Notes: generated from the letters alone by a model not told the origin. Counted from the stretch's first letter, positions 36,831-46,872 are shown. The stretch: 64,000 nucleotides of DNA from Oceanobacillus neutriphilus (GCF_014645515.1 NZ_BMLW01000010.1:1-64000); one strand, 5' to 3'. Made by a program: numbers and translations.

Positions 36831-37121
36831 GTAGTCCGTTGAGGATAAAGGATGCGAACTCCTGTTTAGTGTGCTCGAATTCTTTATCCTCAATTTCAAT
36901 CTAAGCACCCATTAGGATGCGAAATCTTATCAGTCGGTAATGCATGCCTTTACGCATCATTTCAATCCACGCACCCATCTAGGATGCGAAGCTCGTATAT
37001 CCCTAGGAAACTTTGAAAATCAAATTTCAATCCACGCACCCATCTAGGATGCGAACCCACTAGACTTAATTTCAAGTCTATTGACTGGTATTTCAATCCA
37101 CGCACCCATCTAGGATGCGAA
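36827..37121 (-). CRISPR. Short orphan type I-C CRISPR array (5 repeats, 4 spacers)
   Basis: Three identical 32-bp repeats (36959-36990, 37024-37055, 37090-37121; plus-strand core TTTCAATCCACGCACCCATC then TAGGATGCGAA). A degenerate copy lies at 36893-36923 and a very decayed one at 36827-36858 retains only its end. Spacers are 33-35 bp. The repeat resembles type I-C repeats, which end ATTGAAAT in the transcribed sense, so the array reads on the minus strand. Decay at the left agrees with that being the leader-distal end. No cas gene is in the window. Confidence 0.93.
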
Positions 37122-37212
37122 AGCGCACATAAATTCCCTATATATAGCAAGGGTTCCTATATGCAAAAGTGCTAACCTCCTTAGTAATTTATGTTTACTT
37201 GGGGTTAGCACC
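37122..37212 (-). promoter_or_regulatory. CRISPR leader
   Basis: AT-rich sequence on the promoter side of the first repeat. It contains an inverted repeat GTGCTAACC (37169-37177) / GGGGTTAGCAC (37201-37211), a layout I associate with type I-C leaders. Function is inferred from position. Confidence 0.6.
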
Positions 37213-37316
37213 TGAACAAATAAAGATAAGAACCTTCATGTTATACGGAAACGATAGATAATTCTATTTTATCATAAATAAAGTCTGATTTTCTAATCTC
37301 TTCGTCTGATAATAAA

Positions 37317-38009
37317 TCAATTATCCCGATTCACATTCATAGGCAGCTGCCAATCGATAGGGGCAAGGTTTTCCTGCTTTAAAATATCGTTTGTTTTTGA
37401 AAAGTGACGACATCCAAAGAAACCGCGATGTGCTGATAAAGGACTTGGATGCGGTGCTTTTAATACATAATGCTTATCTGTATCAATTAACTCCACCTTT
37501 TTCTGTGCTGCTGCTCCCCATAATAAGAACACAACCGGGTGATCCTTCTGATTTAAAGAATAAATCACTTGATTGGTGAATTGCTCCCATCCTTTATTTT
37601 TATGAGAATGTGCCTGATGTGCGCGGACAGTCAGAACATTGTTAAGCAAAAGTACTCCTTGATCTGCCCACGATTTCAGGTAGCCATGTGAAGGAATCTT
37701 AAAACCGACATCGGCAGCAAGCTCCTGGTACATGTTTTTTAAGGAAGGAGGCACTGGAACACCGGGTTGTACAGAAAAACTCAGACCATGGGCCTGATTT
37801 GGACCATGGTAGGGGTCCTGACCTAAAATAACAACCTTTACTTTCTCAAAATCTGTGAAATGCAGCGCATTAAAAATATCGTACATATCTGGATAAATCG
37901 TGTGTGAACTGTATTCTTTTTTCAGGAATTCCCGTAAATGTTTATAGTAGTCTTTTTGAAATTCTTGCTTTAAAACTTGTTCCCAATCATTCTTTAAAGG
38001 TATATTCAT
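37317..38009 (-). CDS. ung: Uracil-DNA glycosylase (family 1)
   Basis: Removes uracil from DNA as the first step of base-excision repair. 230 aa with the water-activating motif [18 protein letters not shown] and the DNA-intercalation motif [18 protein letters not shown]. It starts 15 bp after the rnhC stop and is therefore co-transcribed with it, an arrangement not found in B. subtilis. ATG 38009 is preceded by AGGTGACAT-type sequence. Confidence 0.96.
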   Translation of the reverse strand: MNIPLKNDWEQVLKQEFQKDYYKHLREFLKKEYSSHTIYPDMYDIFNALHFTDFEKVKVVILGQDPYHGPNQAHGLSFSVQPGVPVPPSLKNMYQELAADVGFKIPSHGYLKSWADQGVLLLNNVLTVRAHQAHSHKNKGWEQFTNQVIYSLNQKDHPVVFLLWGAAAQKKVELIDTDKHYVLKAPHPSPLSAHRGFFGCRHFSKTNDILKQENLAPIDWQLPMNVNRDN

Positions 38010-38024
38010 TATGTCACCTCATTT

Positions 38025-38942
38025 TTATAAGTATTTCTTTGCTTTGTTTGTATTGGCAAAATGAAGTTTCGCTACATGTCCAAGCTGTTGTTCGCCGTGA
38101 ATTTTTATATAATTGGCAGCCGCTTTATCCACCTTGCTGGATGCACCCTTTGGCAAGATTATGCCGGCTTCTTCTGATAATTTATCCATAGCAGTAACAA
38201 ACCGGGCTCTTGCTAAAATAGAGGCAGCAGCAACATTAATAGAATGACTCTCTGCTTTGGTGATAAAGGTTGTATTTTCATGCAGCTTTAATGCTTCTGA
38301 TTGCAGATAGCGCTTATATACAGCTGGTTCGCAAAACTGGTCAATGACTATTCCGCCGTAAGCTGCTCCATCAAGTTTTTGGATCAATCTGTCAATAGCG
38401 TGATGATGCAGCATCGCTTTCATCTTTCCTTGAGACCAGCCTTTATTTTGCAGATGATTATATTTTTCGTTCCCTAGTTTAAGAATTGTATATGAAACAG
38501 GGAGCTTTAAAATTTCTTGCGCAATGTCTTGTATAACATCGTCCTTTAAATTTTTAGAGTCTACCACACCGAGCTGTTTTAATTGGACCTGCTGCTCTTT
38601 TGCTGCAAAAACTGCAGCAACAGTAATTGGCCCAAAGTAATCGCCGGTTCCTGATTCGTCAGAACCAATGTGATTCTTTTGAAAAATAGATGTGTCGATA
38701 TTTGGGGAATGCTTTGTTTTTTTTGCTAGTGTCATAGCAGATCCGCTCTTCCATTGCGTGCTTTCTTTCTCCGGCTGACTCCCTTGAAAAAGGACTTTGC
38801 CGGAATGATACGCTGTAATGACAGCATAAGGTGTTTTCGCCCGGAAGACAGCTCCCTGGGGTGTCTTCTCTAAGTAGGCATGATAATGCTTTTTCATTTC
38901 TTTTATTTTAGGTGCAGATAATGTTAATACTTCTTGGCCCAA
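38025..38942 (-). CDS. rnhC: Ribonuclease HIII
   Basis: Degrades RNA in RNA-DNA hybrids. The 305-aa protein has the N-terminal TBP-like substrate-binding domain typical of HIII (about 1-90) and the catalytic domain beginning IGSDESGTGDYFGPITVAA, with the DEDE-type acidic residues (D..E..D in VVDSKNL and VIDQF). TTG 38942 is the start, 10 nt after GGAGG; the ATG inside that gap is out of frame. Divergent from zapA, as in B. subtilis. Confidence 0.93.
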   Translation of the reverse strand: MGQEVLTLSAPKIKEMKKHYHAYLEKTPQGAVFRAKTPYAVITAYHSGKVLFQGSQPEKESTQWKSGSAMTLAKKTKHSPNIDTSIFQKNHIGSDESGTGDYFGPITVAAVFAAKEQQVQLKQLGVVDSKNLKDDVIQDIAQEILKLPVSYTILKLGNEKYNHLQNKGWSQGKMKAMLHHHAIDRLIQKLDGAAYGGIVIDQFCEPAVYKRYLQSEALKLHENTTFITKAESHSINVAAASILARARFVTAMDKLSEEAGIILPKGASSKVDKAAANYIKIHGEQQLGHVAKLHFANTNKAKKYL

Positions 38943-39071
38943 AGCTTCATTCCTCCAATCATTAGATACCTAAGACTATAGCAAAAATAGCGGGATTTTG
39001 AAATACTTCTTTTTAAGCAAAGTTCATGTTAATATATAAAAGAATCATCGTTGCACAGGAGGCAGCAAAAA

Positions 39072-39332
39072 ATGACAGACAATGAGAAAAAACGAGTTAC
39101 TGTTGAAATATATAATCGAACTTACCATGTTATTGGTACAGAATCAGAACGCCATGTTCAATTAGTGGCAAATTTAGTCGATCAAAAAATGAATGAAATC
39201 CATGATGCAAATAAACAATTAGATACAGCAGGTTTAGCGGTATTAACAGCTGTAAATACAATGAACGATTATCTAAAACTAAAAGAAGACTATGCGACGC
39301 TTTTAGGTTCATTACGAAAGAAAGAGGACTAA
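39072..39332 (+). CDS. zapA: Cell division protein ZapA
   Basis: Small cytosolic protein that bundles FtsZ at the division ring. 86 aa: an N-terminal beta-hairpin region (KKRVTVEIYNRTYHVIGTES) and a C-terminal coiled coil. ATG 39072 follows CAGGAGGCAG; the seven upstream in-frame codons precede this site. It lies 5 bp before the cvpA-like gene. Confidence 0.92.
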   Translation: MTDNEKKRVTVEIYNRTYHVIGTESERHVQLVANLVDQKMNEIHDANKQLDTAGLAVLTAVNTMNDYLKLKEDYATLLGSLRKKED

Positions 39333-39337
39333 CAAAC

Positions 39338-39889
39338 ATGATTAACTTAATTTTAATTATCCTTCTGCTATTTGGAATAATGATGGGATTAAAAAGAGGG
39401 TTTATCCTTCAGTTATTTCACTTAACAGGTTTTATTATTGCTTTTATTGTTGCAGTAATGTACTTCCGTCCGTTTGGAGAAAGACTTTCTCTTTATATTC
39501 CTTATCCGGACCTTTCAGGTGAAGGAGCCTGGTCGGCGTTTTTGGAAAACCTGCCTATAGAAAACGCATTTTATAATGCTATTGCCTTTGCGATTATCTT
39601 CTTTGCAGTGAAGTTTATTCTGCAGATTATCGCTTCGATGTTAGATTTTGTAGCTGCGATACCAGTAATCAGCTTTGTTAACAAAATATTAGGAGCTGCT
39701 CTCGGCTTTGTTGAATTATATCTGATCAGCTTTATCCTTTTATACATCCTTGCTTTGACACCGGTTGGCGGTATACAGGAAGCGATTCAAGGATCCTCCC
39801 TGGCAATGCGGATTGTTGAGCATACACCGTATTTCTCGGAACGTATTTTTGAATTATGGTTTAATTTGACGGAATCTTTGACGAAATAA
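39338..39889 (+). CDS. CvpA-family membrane protein
   Basis: 183-aa inner-membrane protein with four hydrophobic segments (about 3-13, 22-42, 78-100, 120-145), matching the CvpA family (yshB position in B. subtilis). It was named after colicin V production in E. coli; the mechanism in Bacillaceae is unknown. Tightly linked to zapA and followed by a hairpin. Confidence 0.85.
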   Translation: MINLILIILLLFGIMMGLKRGFILQLFHLTGFIIAFIVAVMYFRPFGERLSLYIPYPDLSGEGAWSAFLENLPIENAFYNAIAFAIIFFAVKFILQIIASMLDFVAAIPVISFVNKILGAALGFVELYLISFILLYILALTPVGGIQEAIQGSSLAMRIVEHTPYFSERIFELWFNLTESLTK

Positions 39890-39920
39890 AATAGCAGACT
39901 ATGAACATGATAATATGCGA

Positions 39921-39957
39921 AACTGACTCAAACTAAACTGGCTTGAGTCAGTTTTGT
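39921..39957 (+). terminator. zapA-cvpA terminator
   Basis: ACTGACTCAA pairs with TTGAGTCAGT, followed by TTTTG. Confidence 0.8.
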
Positions 39958-39963
39958 TACGAT

Positions 39964-40035
39964 AGAAGTGCCCGTGATTTCCCTTATGGCAGATGGATGG
40001 AATATATTATGCAAATGGAGAAAACGGGCATTTCT
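39964..40035. repeat. Wide inverted repeat before polX
   Basis: AGAAGTGCCCGT and ACGGGCATTTCT pair over 12 bp with one G-T wobble, enclosing 48 nt. Could be a second terminator or a small mobile remnant. Confidence 0.4.
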
Positions 40036-40131
40036 CTTGATTAACTTATCCGGCCTTTTGTGAAAAAGGAAAAATCACCATAGAAGGAAGTTTCTTTTTA
40101 TGTAAATAGTGACAGAATAGGGTGAAAGTAT

Positions 40132-41844
40132 ATGAATAAAAAAGATATCATTCGTTTACTGGAGAAAATAGCAGTTTATATGGAGCTGAAGGGAGAAAAC
40201 CCTTTTAAAATAAGTGCCTATCGAAAGGCTGCACAAGCTATTGAAACGGATGACCGCAGTTTAAGTGAAATTGATGACTTTACAAAGATGAAAGGTATTG
40301 GAAAAGGAACTGCTGCAGTAATTGCCGAATTTATTGAAGCGGGTCAGTCAGAAACACTGGCAGAATTAGAAAAAGAAGTGCCGGCTGGACTTGTGCCGTT
40401 ATTGGATCTGCCTGGTCTCGGAGGAAAGAAACTGTCGAAGCTTTACCAGGAGGTTGGTGTAATAGATGCTGATACCTTAAAAGAGGCCTGTTTATCCGGG
40501 AAGGTTGAAGCATTACCCGGGTTCGGCAAGAAATCTGTGGAAAAAATTGTTGCAGCGATAGAGGAAGCTGGCAAGAGACCAGAACGAATTCCTGTAGCAA
40601 TTATGCTTCCGATTGTAGAAAAGGTGGAAGCTTACTTAAATGATATCGCCGGTATTATCCGCTATTCTCAGGCGGGAAGCATCCGGCGTATGCGTGAGAC
40701 AGTTAAAGATCTTGATTTTATCATTGCTACTGACAATGCAGAGGAAGTAAAAGAAGCGTTAATAAAATTTCCTTCAATCAAAAATGTTATCGCTAAAGGA
40801 GATACAAAAGTATCTATCACTTTGGAAGAGGTTTATGATATTAATGTTGATTTTCGTCTGGTTTCTGATGGGGAATTTGCTTCCACTCTACACCATTTTA
40901 CCGGCTCAAAGGACCATAATGTGGCCATGCGGCAATTAGCAAAATCGCGCGGTGAAAAAATCAGTGAATATGGTGTGGAGATAGAAGAAACAGGAGAGAC
41001 ACTTCAATTTGAAACGGAAGAATCTTTTTTCAATCATTTCGGTTTACACTTTATTCCTCCGGAGGTTCGTGAAAATACGGGAGAAGTAGAAATATTTAAA
41101 GAAAAACAGGAATTAATCCAGCTTTCTGATATTCAGGGAGATTTGCATATGCACACCACCTGGAGTGACGGCGCGCAATCTTTGGACGAAATGGTTGAAA
41201 AAGTGAAGAGTATGGGTTATTCCTATATGGCAATAACAGATCACTCTAAATATCTGCGGGTAGCGAACGGATTAAATGAAGAACGGCTTCGGAAGCAGCG
41301 GGAAGAAATTAATGCTTTAAATGAAAAATATCCAGATTTCCATATTTTTTCCGGTGTGGAGATGGATATTCTGCCCGACGGAAGCCTGGACTTTGAAGAT
41401 GATTTTCTAAAAGAAATGGATTTTGTTATCGGGGCTATCCATTCCAGTTTTCAACAATCGGAAGAAGATATTATGCACAGGCTGAATACTGCACTGGAGA
41501 ACCCATACATTTCCATTATTGCTCATCCGACAGGCAGACTTATCGGCAGAAGAGACGGGTATAGAGTGAATCTAGAGCAGTTGATCGAAAAAGCGAAAGA
41601 AACACATACGGCTTTAGAAATCAACGCTAACCCAAACCGTTTGGATTTATCCCATGAATGGGCTAAAAAAGCCCAGGAAGCAGGCGTAAATCTGGTTATT
41701 GATACGGACGCACATAACTATCCAATGCTTGAGCATATGAAATATGGTGTAGCAACTGCCCGCAAAGGGTGGGTTAAACCGTCCACTGTTATCAATACTT
41801 GGTCAAAAGAAGAACTAATTACGTTTTTTAAACGGGGAAAATGA
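40132..41844 (+). CDS. polX: DNA polymerase X family with PHP domain
   Basis: 570-aa repair polymerase/exonuclease. The N-terminal 8-kDa and helix-hairpin-helix region (LPGLGGKKLSKLYQEVG, LPGFGKKSVEKIV) is followed by the nucleotidyl transferase palm (AGSIRRMRETVKDLDFI). The C-terminal PHP domain has metal-binding DLHMHTTWSDGAQS, ITDHSKYL, SGVEMDIL, and HAH-type IDTDAHNY, giving 3'-5' exonuclease and AP-endonuclease activity in homologues. B. subtilis yshC position. Ribosome binding site GGGTGAAAG. Confidence 0.94.
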   Translation: MNKKDIIRLLEKIAVYMELKGENPFKISAYRKAAQAIETDDRSLSEIDDFTKMKGIGKGTAAVIAEFIEAGQSETLAELEKEVPAGLVPLLDLPGLGGKKLSKLYQEVGVIDADTLKEACLSGKVEALPGFGKKSVEKIVAAIEEAGKRPERIPVAIMLPIVEKVEAYLNDIAGIIRYSQAGSIRRMRETVKDLDFIIATDNAEEVKEALIKFPSIKNVIAKGDTKVSITLEEVYDINVDFRLVSDGEFASTLHHFTGSKDHNVAMRQLAKSRGEKISEYGVEIEETGETLQFETEESFFNHFGLHFIPPEVRENTGEVEIFKEKQELIQLSDIQGDLHMHTTWSDGAQSLDEMVEKVKSMGYSYMAITDHSKYLRVANGLNEERLRKQREEINALNEKYPDFHIFSGVEMDILPDGSLDFEDDFLKEMDFVIGAIHSSFQQSEEDIMHRLNTALENPYISIIAHPTGRLIGRRDGYRVNLEQLIEKAKETHTALEINANPNRLDLSHEWAKKAQEAGVNLVIDTDAHNYPMLEHMKYGVATARKGWVKPSTVINTWSKEELITFFKRGK

Positions 41845-41995
41845 GGATTTTATAAATAAAACTGCATGTTCTTTTATTAAGCTGCCACTAAAATTTTAGA
41901 TTGAGATTAATCCTGTAAATAGGATAAAGAAACAAAATAACTGCAAACTTATTTGACAATACAGAAATAATTTTTTAATAAAAGAGGGTTTTAAA

Positions 41996-44341
41996 ATGAA
42001 TGAACGCGTATTAAAAACGCTAGAATTTCATCGCCTTGCTGAAATGGTGCGTGATCAAGCTGAAACCTCTATCGGAAAGGATTTAGCATCTAAGATACGC
42101 CCTAATTCCTCGCTGGAAGAAGTAGAGGAATTACAAGCACAGACAGATGAGGCAGTACAAATTTTTCGGCTGAATAAGGTGATTCCTTTAGGCGGTATAT
42201 CGGATATTCGCCCCAGTGTAAAGCGAAGTGCAATAGGCAGCATCCTGGCTGCAGATGAGGTATTGCGCATTGGTGATACTTTGTATGGCGGCCGGCAGGC
42301 AAAAAGCTTTTTGGAGCAGGTGGAGGATTTAGAAATACCAATTCTTCAATCTGCTGCATCAAATATTATTGCAATCCGTGATTTAGAGCAGCATATAAAC
42401 AGCTGTATTGATGATCATGGCCATATTATGGACGGAGCTTCTTCTACTTTGCGTTCCATCCGCAGCTCCATCCGTACGTATGAGAGCAGTGTCCGGAGCA
42501 AGCTGGAAAGTTATACACGTTCTAACAGCAAAATGCTCTCAGACGCCATTATCACCATTCGGAATGATCGTTATGTTTTACCGGTGAAACAAGAATATCG
42601 CGGTGCTATTGGCGGCATTGTTCATGATCAGTCATCATCAGGACAGACTCTATTTATGGAACCAAAAGCAGTCGTAGATATGAATAATAAATTACAGGAT
42701 TTATTTTCTAAAGAAAAGCAGGAAGTGGAGCGGATTTTAAAGGAGCTCAGCGGTCATATTGCTTCTTATGAACAAGAGCTTTTGAATAACGTATACTGGC
42801 TTTCGCAAATTGATTTTATCAGTGCCCGGGGAAAACTTGCACAAAAAATGAATGCTGTAAGGCCAAAGATGAATATAAATGGTTATATAAAGATGCAGCA
42901 GGCAAGACATCCATATATCCCGGAAGATCAGGTGGTGGCTAATGATATTGAAATGGGAGAGGACTTCCAGGCTATTGTTATCACTGGACCGAATACAGGC
43001 GGAAAAACAGTAACATTAAAAATGGTTGGCCTTTGTACATTGATGGCTCAATCGGGATTGCAGGTGCCGGCACTGGATGGCTGTGAAATGCCGGTATTTG
43101 ATGAGGTCTTTGCTGATATTGGTGACGAACAGTCCATTGAACAAAATCTAAGTACTTTTTCTTCACATATGACAAATATTGTAGAAATTATGAAGCATGT
43201 AACAGATCAGTCTCTCGTTTTATTTGACGAGTTAGGCTCAGGAACAGATCCTCAGGAAGGGGCAGCCTTGGCAATGTCTATTCTTGATGAAGTTCTTTCA
43301 AAGAATGCAAGTGTCATTGCTACAACACATTACCCGGAATTAAAAGCGTATGGGTTTAACCGGAAACAGGTTGTCAATGCTTCTGTTGAATTTAACGTAG
43401 AAACACTGAGACCTACCTATCGATTATTACTAGGAGTTCCCGGCCGCAGTAATGCCTTTGAAATCTCGAAACGGCTCGGTCTTGATGAGGCTATTATTAG
43501 CCATGCGAAGCAGCTGATCGGAGTAGATTCGCATCAGGTAGAAAATATGATTGCTTCCTTAGAACAATCCCATACAGAGGCTGAAAGAGATTATGAAAAA
43601 GCTCATGAACTGCTTGATGAAAGCGAAAAACTTCATGCAGAACTGAAGAAAGCAATGAGCAGGTGGGAAGATCGTAAGCAAAAGATTTATGAAAAAACAG
43701 AGGAAAAAGCTGAAAAAGCATTGCTTAAAGCGCGTCAGGAAGCAGAGGAAATTGTTCAGATGATGCGTAATATGAAGAATCAATCCGGAATGAAGGAACA
43801 TGAATGGATAGAAGCCAGAAAAATGCTTGATGAAGCGATGCCTAACCTGAGCAAAGAAAAACCAGCTGTACCTTCTGAAAAGAAACAGGAAGAAAGCGAG
43901 TTAAAGCCGGGAGATGAAATTAAACTTCTTACCGTGAATCAGCTTGGCGAGGTTGTCAATAAAGTTAATGATAAGGAATATATGGTGCAGGTCGGTATTA
44001 TGAAGGTAAAGGTGAAACGGTCTGATTTAGAGCTTGTTAAGAAGAAGAAAAAGAAACAGACAGAACCAGTGGCTACTGTAAGAGGAAGCAATCAGCACGT
44101 AAAAACGGAATTGGACTTACGCGGCGAACGCTATGAAGACGCCATGCACAAACTGGAAAAGTATGTGGATGATGTATTACTGGCCGGATATGCTCAGGCA
44201 TCCATTATTCATGGAAAAGGAACTGGTGCATTACGAAAAGGAGTTCAGGAATTCGTTAAGCGTCATCCGCATATTAAAGGTTCCAGATCAGGGGAAGCTG
44301 GAGAAGGCGGAAGCGGTGTTACTGTAATTCGTTTTGAATAA
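41996..44341 (+). CDS. mutS2: Endonuclease MutS2
   Basis: MutS paralogue without mismatch-recognition domains. In B. subtilis it acts on stalled or collided ribosomes, and elsewhere it suppresses recombination. 781 aa: clamp helices, ATPase with Walker [14 protein letters not shown], Walker [16 protein letters not shown] and dimer motif, a long coiled coil (about 515-640), a KOW-like region, and a C-terminal Smr nuclease domain ([34 protein letters not shown]). Ribosome binding site AGAGGG. Ends with a large hairpin. Confidence 0.95.
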   Translation: MNERVLKTLEFHRLAEMVRDQAETSIGKDLASKIRPNSSLEEVEELQAQTDEAVQIFRLNKVIPLGGISDIRPSVKRSAIGSILAADEVLRIGDTLYGGRQAKSFLEQVEDLEIPILQSAASNIIAIRDLEQHINSCIDDHGHIMDGASSTLRSIRSSIRTYESSVRSKLESYTRSNSKMLSDAIITIRNDRYVLPVKQEYRGAIGGIVHDQSSSGQTLFMEPKAVVDMNNKLQDLFSKEKQEVERILKELSGHIASYEQELLNNVYWLSQIDFISARGKLAQKMNAVRPKMNINGYIKMQQARHPYIPEDQVVANDIEMGEDFQAIVITGPNTGGKTVTLKMVGLCTLMAQSGLQVPALDGCEMPVFDEVFADIGDEQSIEQNLSTFSSHMTNIVEIMKHVTDQSLVLFDELGSGTDPQEGAALAMSILDEVLSKNASVIATTHYPELKAYGFNRKQVVNASVEFNVETLRPTYRLLLGVPGRSNAFEISKRLGLDEAIISHAKQLIGVDSHQVENMIASLEQSHTEAERDYEKAHELLDESEKLHAELKKAMSRWEDRKQKIYEKTEEKAEKALLKARQEAEEIVQMMRNMKNQSGMKEHEWIEARKMLDEAMPNLSKEKPAVPSEKKQEESELKPGDEIKLLTVNQLGEVVNKVNDKEYMVQVGIMKVKVKRSDLELVKKKKKKQTEPVATVRGSNQHVKTELDLRGERYEDAMHKLEKYVDDVLLAGYAQASIIHGKGTGALRKGVQEFVKRHPHIKGSRSGEAGEGGSGVTVIRFE

Positions 44342-44371
44342 GCTGAAATTCATTTAAATGTTAAAGGACAT

Positions 44372-44440
44372 TGGAAAAAGGGATTAATCCATGTATTATT
44401 GAAGATGGGCAGTATTGTATGAACTAATCCCTTTTTCCCA
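44372..44440 (+). terminator. mutS2 terminator
   Basis: GGAAAAAGGGATTA pairs with TAATCCCTTTTTCC around a loop of about 38 nt. Confidence 0.7.
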
Positions 44441-44457
44441 ATGAAGGAGCGAGGAAA

Positions 44458-44868
44458 ATGGAAGGCTTTTGGGAAAATATATTGGTAATAACAGCAGCAA
44501 GATACAGCGTGTTTATTTTATCAACTTTACTATTTTTAGCGATATTTGAGCTGGTAACTTCCTATAAAAACTGGGAGGAAATTAAAAATGGAAACATAGC
44601 TGTTGCCATGGCTACCGGTGGTAAACTATTTGGTATAGCAATGATTTTCAGATTTTCTATTGAACATAATGATCGATTATTAGTTTCTATGGGCTGGGGT
44701 GTATTTGGTTTTGTCTTATTAATAGCCGGTTATCTGTTCTTTGAATTTTTAACACCATTTATGAAAGTGGATGAAGAAATCGGTAATGGCAATAAGGCAG
44801 TCGGATTTATCTCTATGGTTATTTCAGTCGGGTTAGCTTATGTTATTGGAGCCAGCATAGTAGGTTAG
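44458..44868 (+). CDS. yshE: DUF350 membrane protein YshE
   Basis: 136-aa protein with four membrane helices (about 16-31, 45-65, 75-98, 118-136) in the two-repeat arrangement of DUF350: WEEIKNGNIAVAMATGGKLF and the mirrored EEIGNGNKAVGFISMVISVG. Function unknown. Position between mutS2 and lcfA matches B. subtilis yshE. Ribosome binding site AAGGAGCGAGG. Confidence 0.88.
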   Translation: MEGFWENILVITAARYSVFILSTLLFLAIFELVTSYKNWEEIKNGNIAVAMATGGKLFGIAMIFRFSIEHNDRLLVSMGWGVFGFVLLIAGYLFFEFLTPFMKVDEEIGNGNKAVGFISMVISVGLAYVIGASIVG

Positions 44869-44879
44869 GAGTGGGGATT

Positions 44880-44963
44880 ATGGTATTTGAACGGTTAGCG
44901 AAAATATTAATGGCAGTAGGGGTTATTTTTTTCGTGGTAGGAATTATCTACTTATTTCTCTGA
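44880..44963 (+). CDS. 27-residue single-span membrane peptide
   Basis: ATG 44880 opens MVFERLAKILMAVGVIFFVV followed by GIIYLFL. It is a basic N-terminal patch plus one hydrophobic helix filling nearly the whole peptide. AGGAGTGGGG lies at good spacing and overlaps the yshE end, so it would be translated with yshE. No family is recognised with confidence; it looks like other tiny membrane proteins of Bacillaceae. Confidence 0.55.
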   Translation: MVFERLAKILMAVGVIFFVVGIIYLFL

Positions 44964-45039
44964 AATTTAGATAATATTTTTAAAAATAGAAATTAATCGT
45001 TATAATAGGTATATACTATACTAAAGGAGGAATGATTTA

Positions 45040-46743
45040 ATGGTGGAGAAAAGACTTTGGCATGATCGTTATCCCGAAGATATACCGTTAACTATGGAAT
45101 ATGATAAGTGTCCTCTATATCAATATCTAATTGATGCTGCCCATCAATACGGAGAAAAGAAAGCGCTTTATTTTATGGGGAAGGAGATGACCTATAAAGA
45201 GCTTTTTGAAGAAGCGAAAAAATTAGCAAATTACCTGCAATCTATTGGTATCCGTAAAGGAGACAGAGTGGCTATCTTTTTACCGAATACACCTCAGGCT
45301 GTAATTGGTTACTATGGTATTTTAATGGCAGGTGCCATCGCTGTTCCGACGAACCCGCTTTATAAAGAAAGAGAACTAATCTTTCAAATGAATGATTCAC
45401 AGGCAAGAGCAATTATTTGTTTAGATATTTTATTTCCCCGTGTGAATAGTGTCCGTAATCATACTCCATTAGAGCATGTCATTGTAACGGGTATTAAGGA
45501 CTATCTTCCATTTCCTAAAAACGTAATCTATCCTTTTATACAGAAGCGGGAATATAATATGGTTGTTAAAGTCGAGCCTGGTAATGATACGCATGTATGG
45601 AAGAAAATAATGGAACAATCAGTGGCGGATTATTTAGAATCGTCCATTGACCCTATGGAAGATCTGGCACTCCTGCAATATACGGGAGGGACAACTGGCA
45701 ACCCAAAGGGAGTTATGCTCACTCATTATAATTTAAGCTCAAATGTACAGATGTGTGAAACCTGGCTTTCAAAAAGTGAAAAAAAAGACAGTCAAGATAC
45801 CGTTGTAGGTATTCTTCCCTTTTTTCACGTATATGGAATGACAGCTGTTATGAACTATGCGATAAAAAAAGCAGCAAAAATTATTCTTATACCTAAATTT
45901 GATGCAGGTGATTTATTAAAAGTCATTGATAAGCAAAAACCAAACCTTTTCCCTGGAGCTCCAACTATTTATATCGGTCTTTTAAACCACCCTGATATAA
46001 AGAAATATGATCTGTCCTCCATCGAAGCATGTATTAGCGGCTCGGCTCCTTTGCCAATTGAAATTCAGGAACGTTTTGAAAGTATTACGGGGGGAAAGCT
46101 TGTTGAAGGATATGGATTGACGGAATCTTCTCCAGTAACGCATGCGAATTTTGTATATGCAGAACGTATAAATGGCAGTATCGGTGTTCCATGGCCGGAT
46201 ACGGATGCGAAGATTGTTCAAATGAGCGGTGAGAGCCTGGAGGAGCTGCCAACAGGTGAGATAGGGGAAATTGCAGTCAAAGGACCCCAAATTATGAAGG
46301 GATATTGGAATAATGAAGATGAGACAGCAAATAGCCTGAAGGATGGCTGGCTATTAACCGGAGATTTAGGTTATGTGGATGAAAGAGGTTATTTTTATGT
46401 GGTCGACAGGAAGAAGGATATAATTATCGCTGGCGGTTTTAATATTTATCCGAGAGAAATTGAAGAAGTATTATATGAGCATGAAGCTATTCAGGAAGCT
46501 GTAGTGGCAGGTATACCAGACCCATACAGAGGCGAAACTGTAAAAGCCTATATCGTTCTGAAAGAGGGAGCGGACCTGACAGAAGAAGAATTAAATGAGT
46601 ATGCAAGAGAACATCTGGCAAGCTATAAAGTACCCCGGATTTATGAATTCCGTGATGAATTACCGAAAACAGCGGTCGGGAAAATCTTAAGAAGAAAGCT
46701 GATAGACGAAGAGAAACAGAAACAAGAAGCAGCATCTGTTTGA
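45040..46743 (+). CDS. lcfA: Long-chain fatty-acid--CoA ligase
   Basis: Activates long-chain fatty acids to acyl-CoA via an acyl-adenylate for beta-oxidation. 567 aa with the AMP-binding P-loop YTGGTTGNPKGVMLTH, motif GYGLTESSPV, hinge GDLGYVDERGYFYVVDRKKD, and catalytic Lys in PKTAVGKILRR. First gene of the fad block lcfA-fadR-fadB-etfB-etfA. Ribosome binding site AAAGGAGG. No FadR box was seen just upstream. Confidence 0.94.
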   Translation: MVEKRLWHDRYPEDIPLTMEYDKCPLYQYLIDAAHQYGEKKALYFMGKEMTYKELFEEAKKLANYLQSIGIRKGDRVAIFLPNTPQAVIGYYGILMAGAIAVPTNPLYKERELIFQMNDSQARAIICLDILFPRVNSVRNHTPLEHVIVTGIKDYLPFPKNVIYPFIQKREYNMVVKVEPGNDTHVWKKIMEQSVADYLESSIDPMEDLALLQYTGGTTGNPKGVMLTHYNLSSNVQMCETWLSKSEKKDSQDTVVGILPFFHVYGMTAVMNYAIKKAAKIILIPKFDAGDLLKVIDKQKPNLFPGAPTIYIGLLNHPDIKKYDLSSIEACISGSAPLPIEIQERFESITGGKLVEGYGLTESSPVTHANFVYAERINGSIGVPWPDTDAKIVQMSGESLEELPTGEIGEIAVKGPQIMKGYWNNEDETANSLKDGWLLTGDLGYVDERGYFYVVDRKKDIIIAGGFNIYPREIEEVLYEHEAIQEAVVAGIPDPYRGETVKAYIVLKEGADLTEEELNEYAREHLASYKVPRIYEFRDELPKTAVGKILRRKLIDEEKQKQEAASV

Positions 46744-46774
46744 GCCTCGTGCTCTTTTTTTCTTTTTAGAGGAG

Positions 46775-46810
46775 GTTCAAAAAGTCCAATAAAAATGATA
46801 AAACGAAACA
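46775..46810 (+). repeat. Left-end fragment of family-2 repeat
   Basis: GTTCAAAAAGTCCAATAAAA plus ATGA is identical to the left ends at 49097 and 50810. No right end follows. It lies between lcfA and the fadR promoter. Confidence 0.7.
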
Positions 46811-46818
46811 GCTTTTCA

Positions 46819-46872
46819 TTGACATTGAACTGTAAGGATTGTATATTAAAATTATGAATGACTATTCACTCA
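46819..46872 (+). promoter_or_regulatory. fadR promoter with FadR operator
   Basis: TTGACA (46819-46824), 17 bp, TATATT (46842-46847). At the expected start point, TGAATGACTATTCACTCA (46855-46872) matches the Bacillus FadR consensus TGAATGANTANTCATTCA with one mismatch. This implies autorepression relieved by long-chain acyl-CoA. Confidence 0.85.

Noticed and set aside
36962-37150. 62-codon open frame on the minus strand
   Set aside because: It runs through the CRISPR repeats and its repeated peptide SHPRWVRGLK is just the translated repeat.
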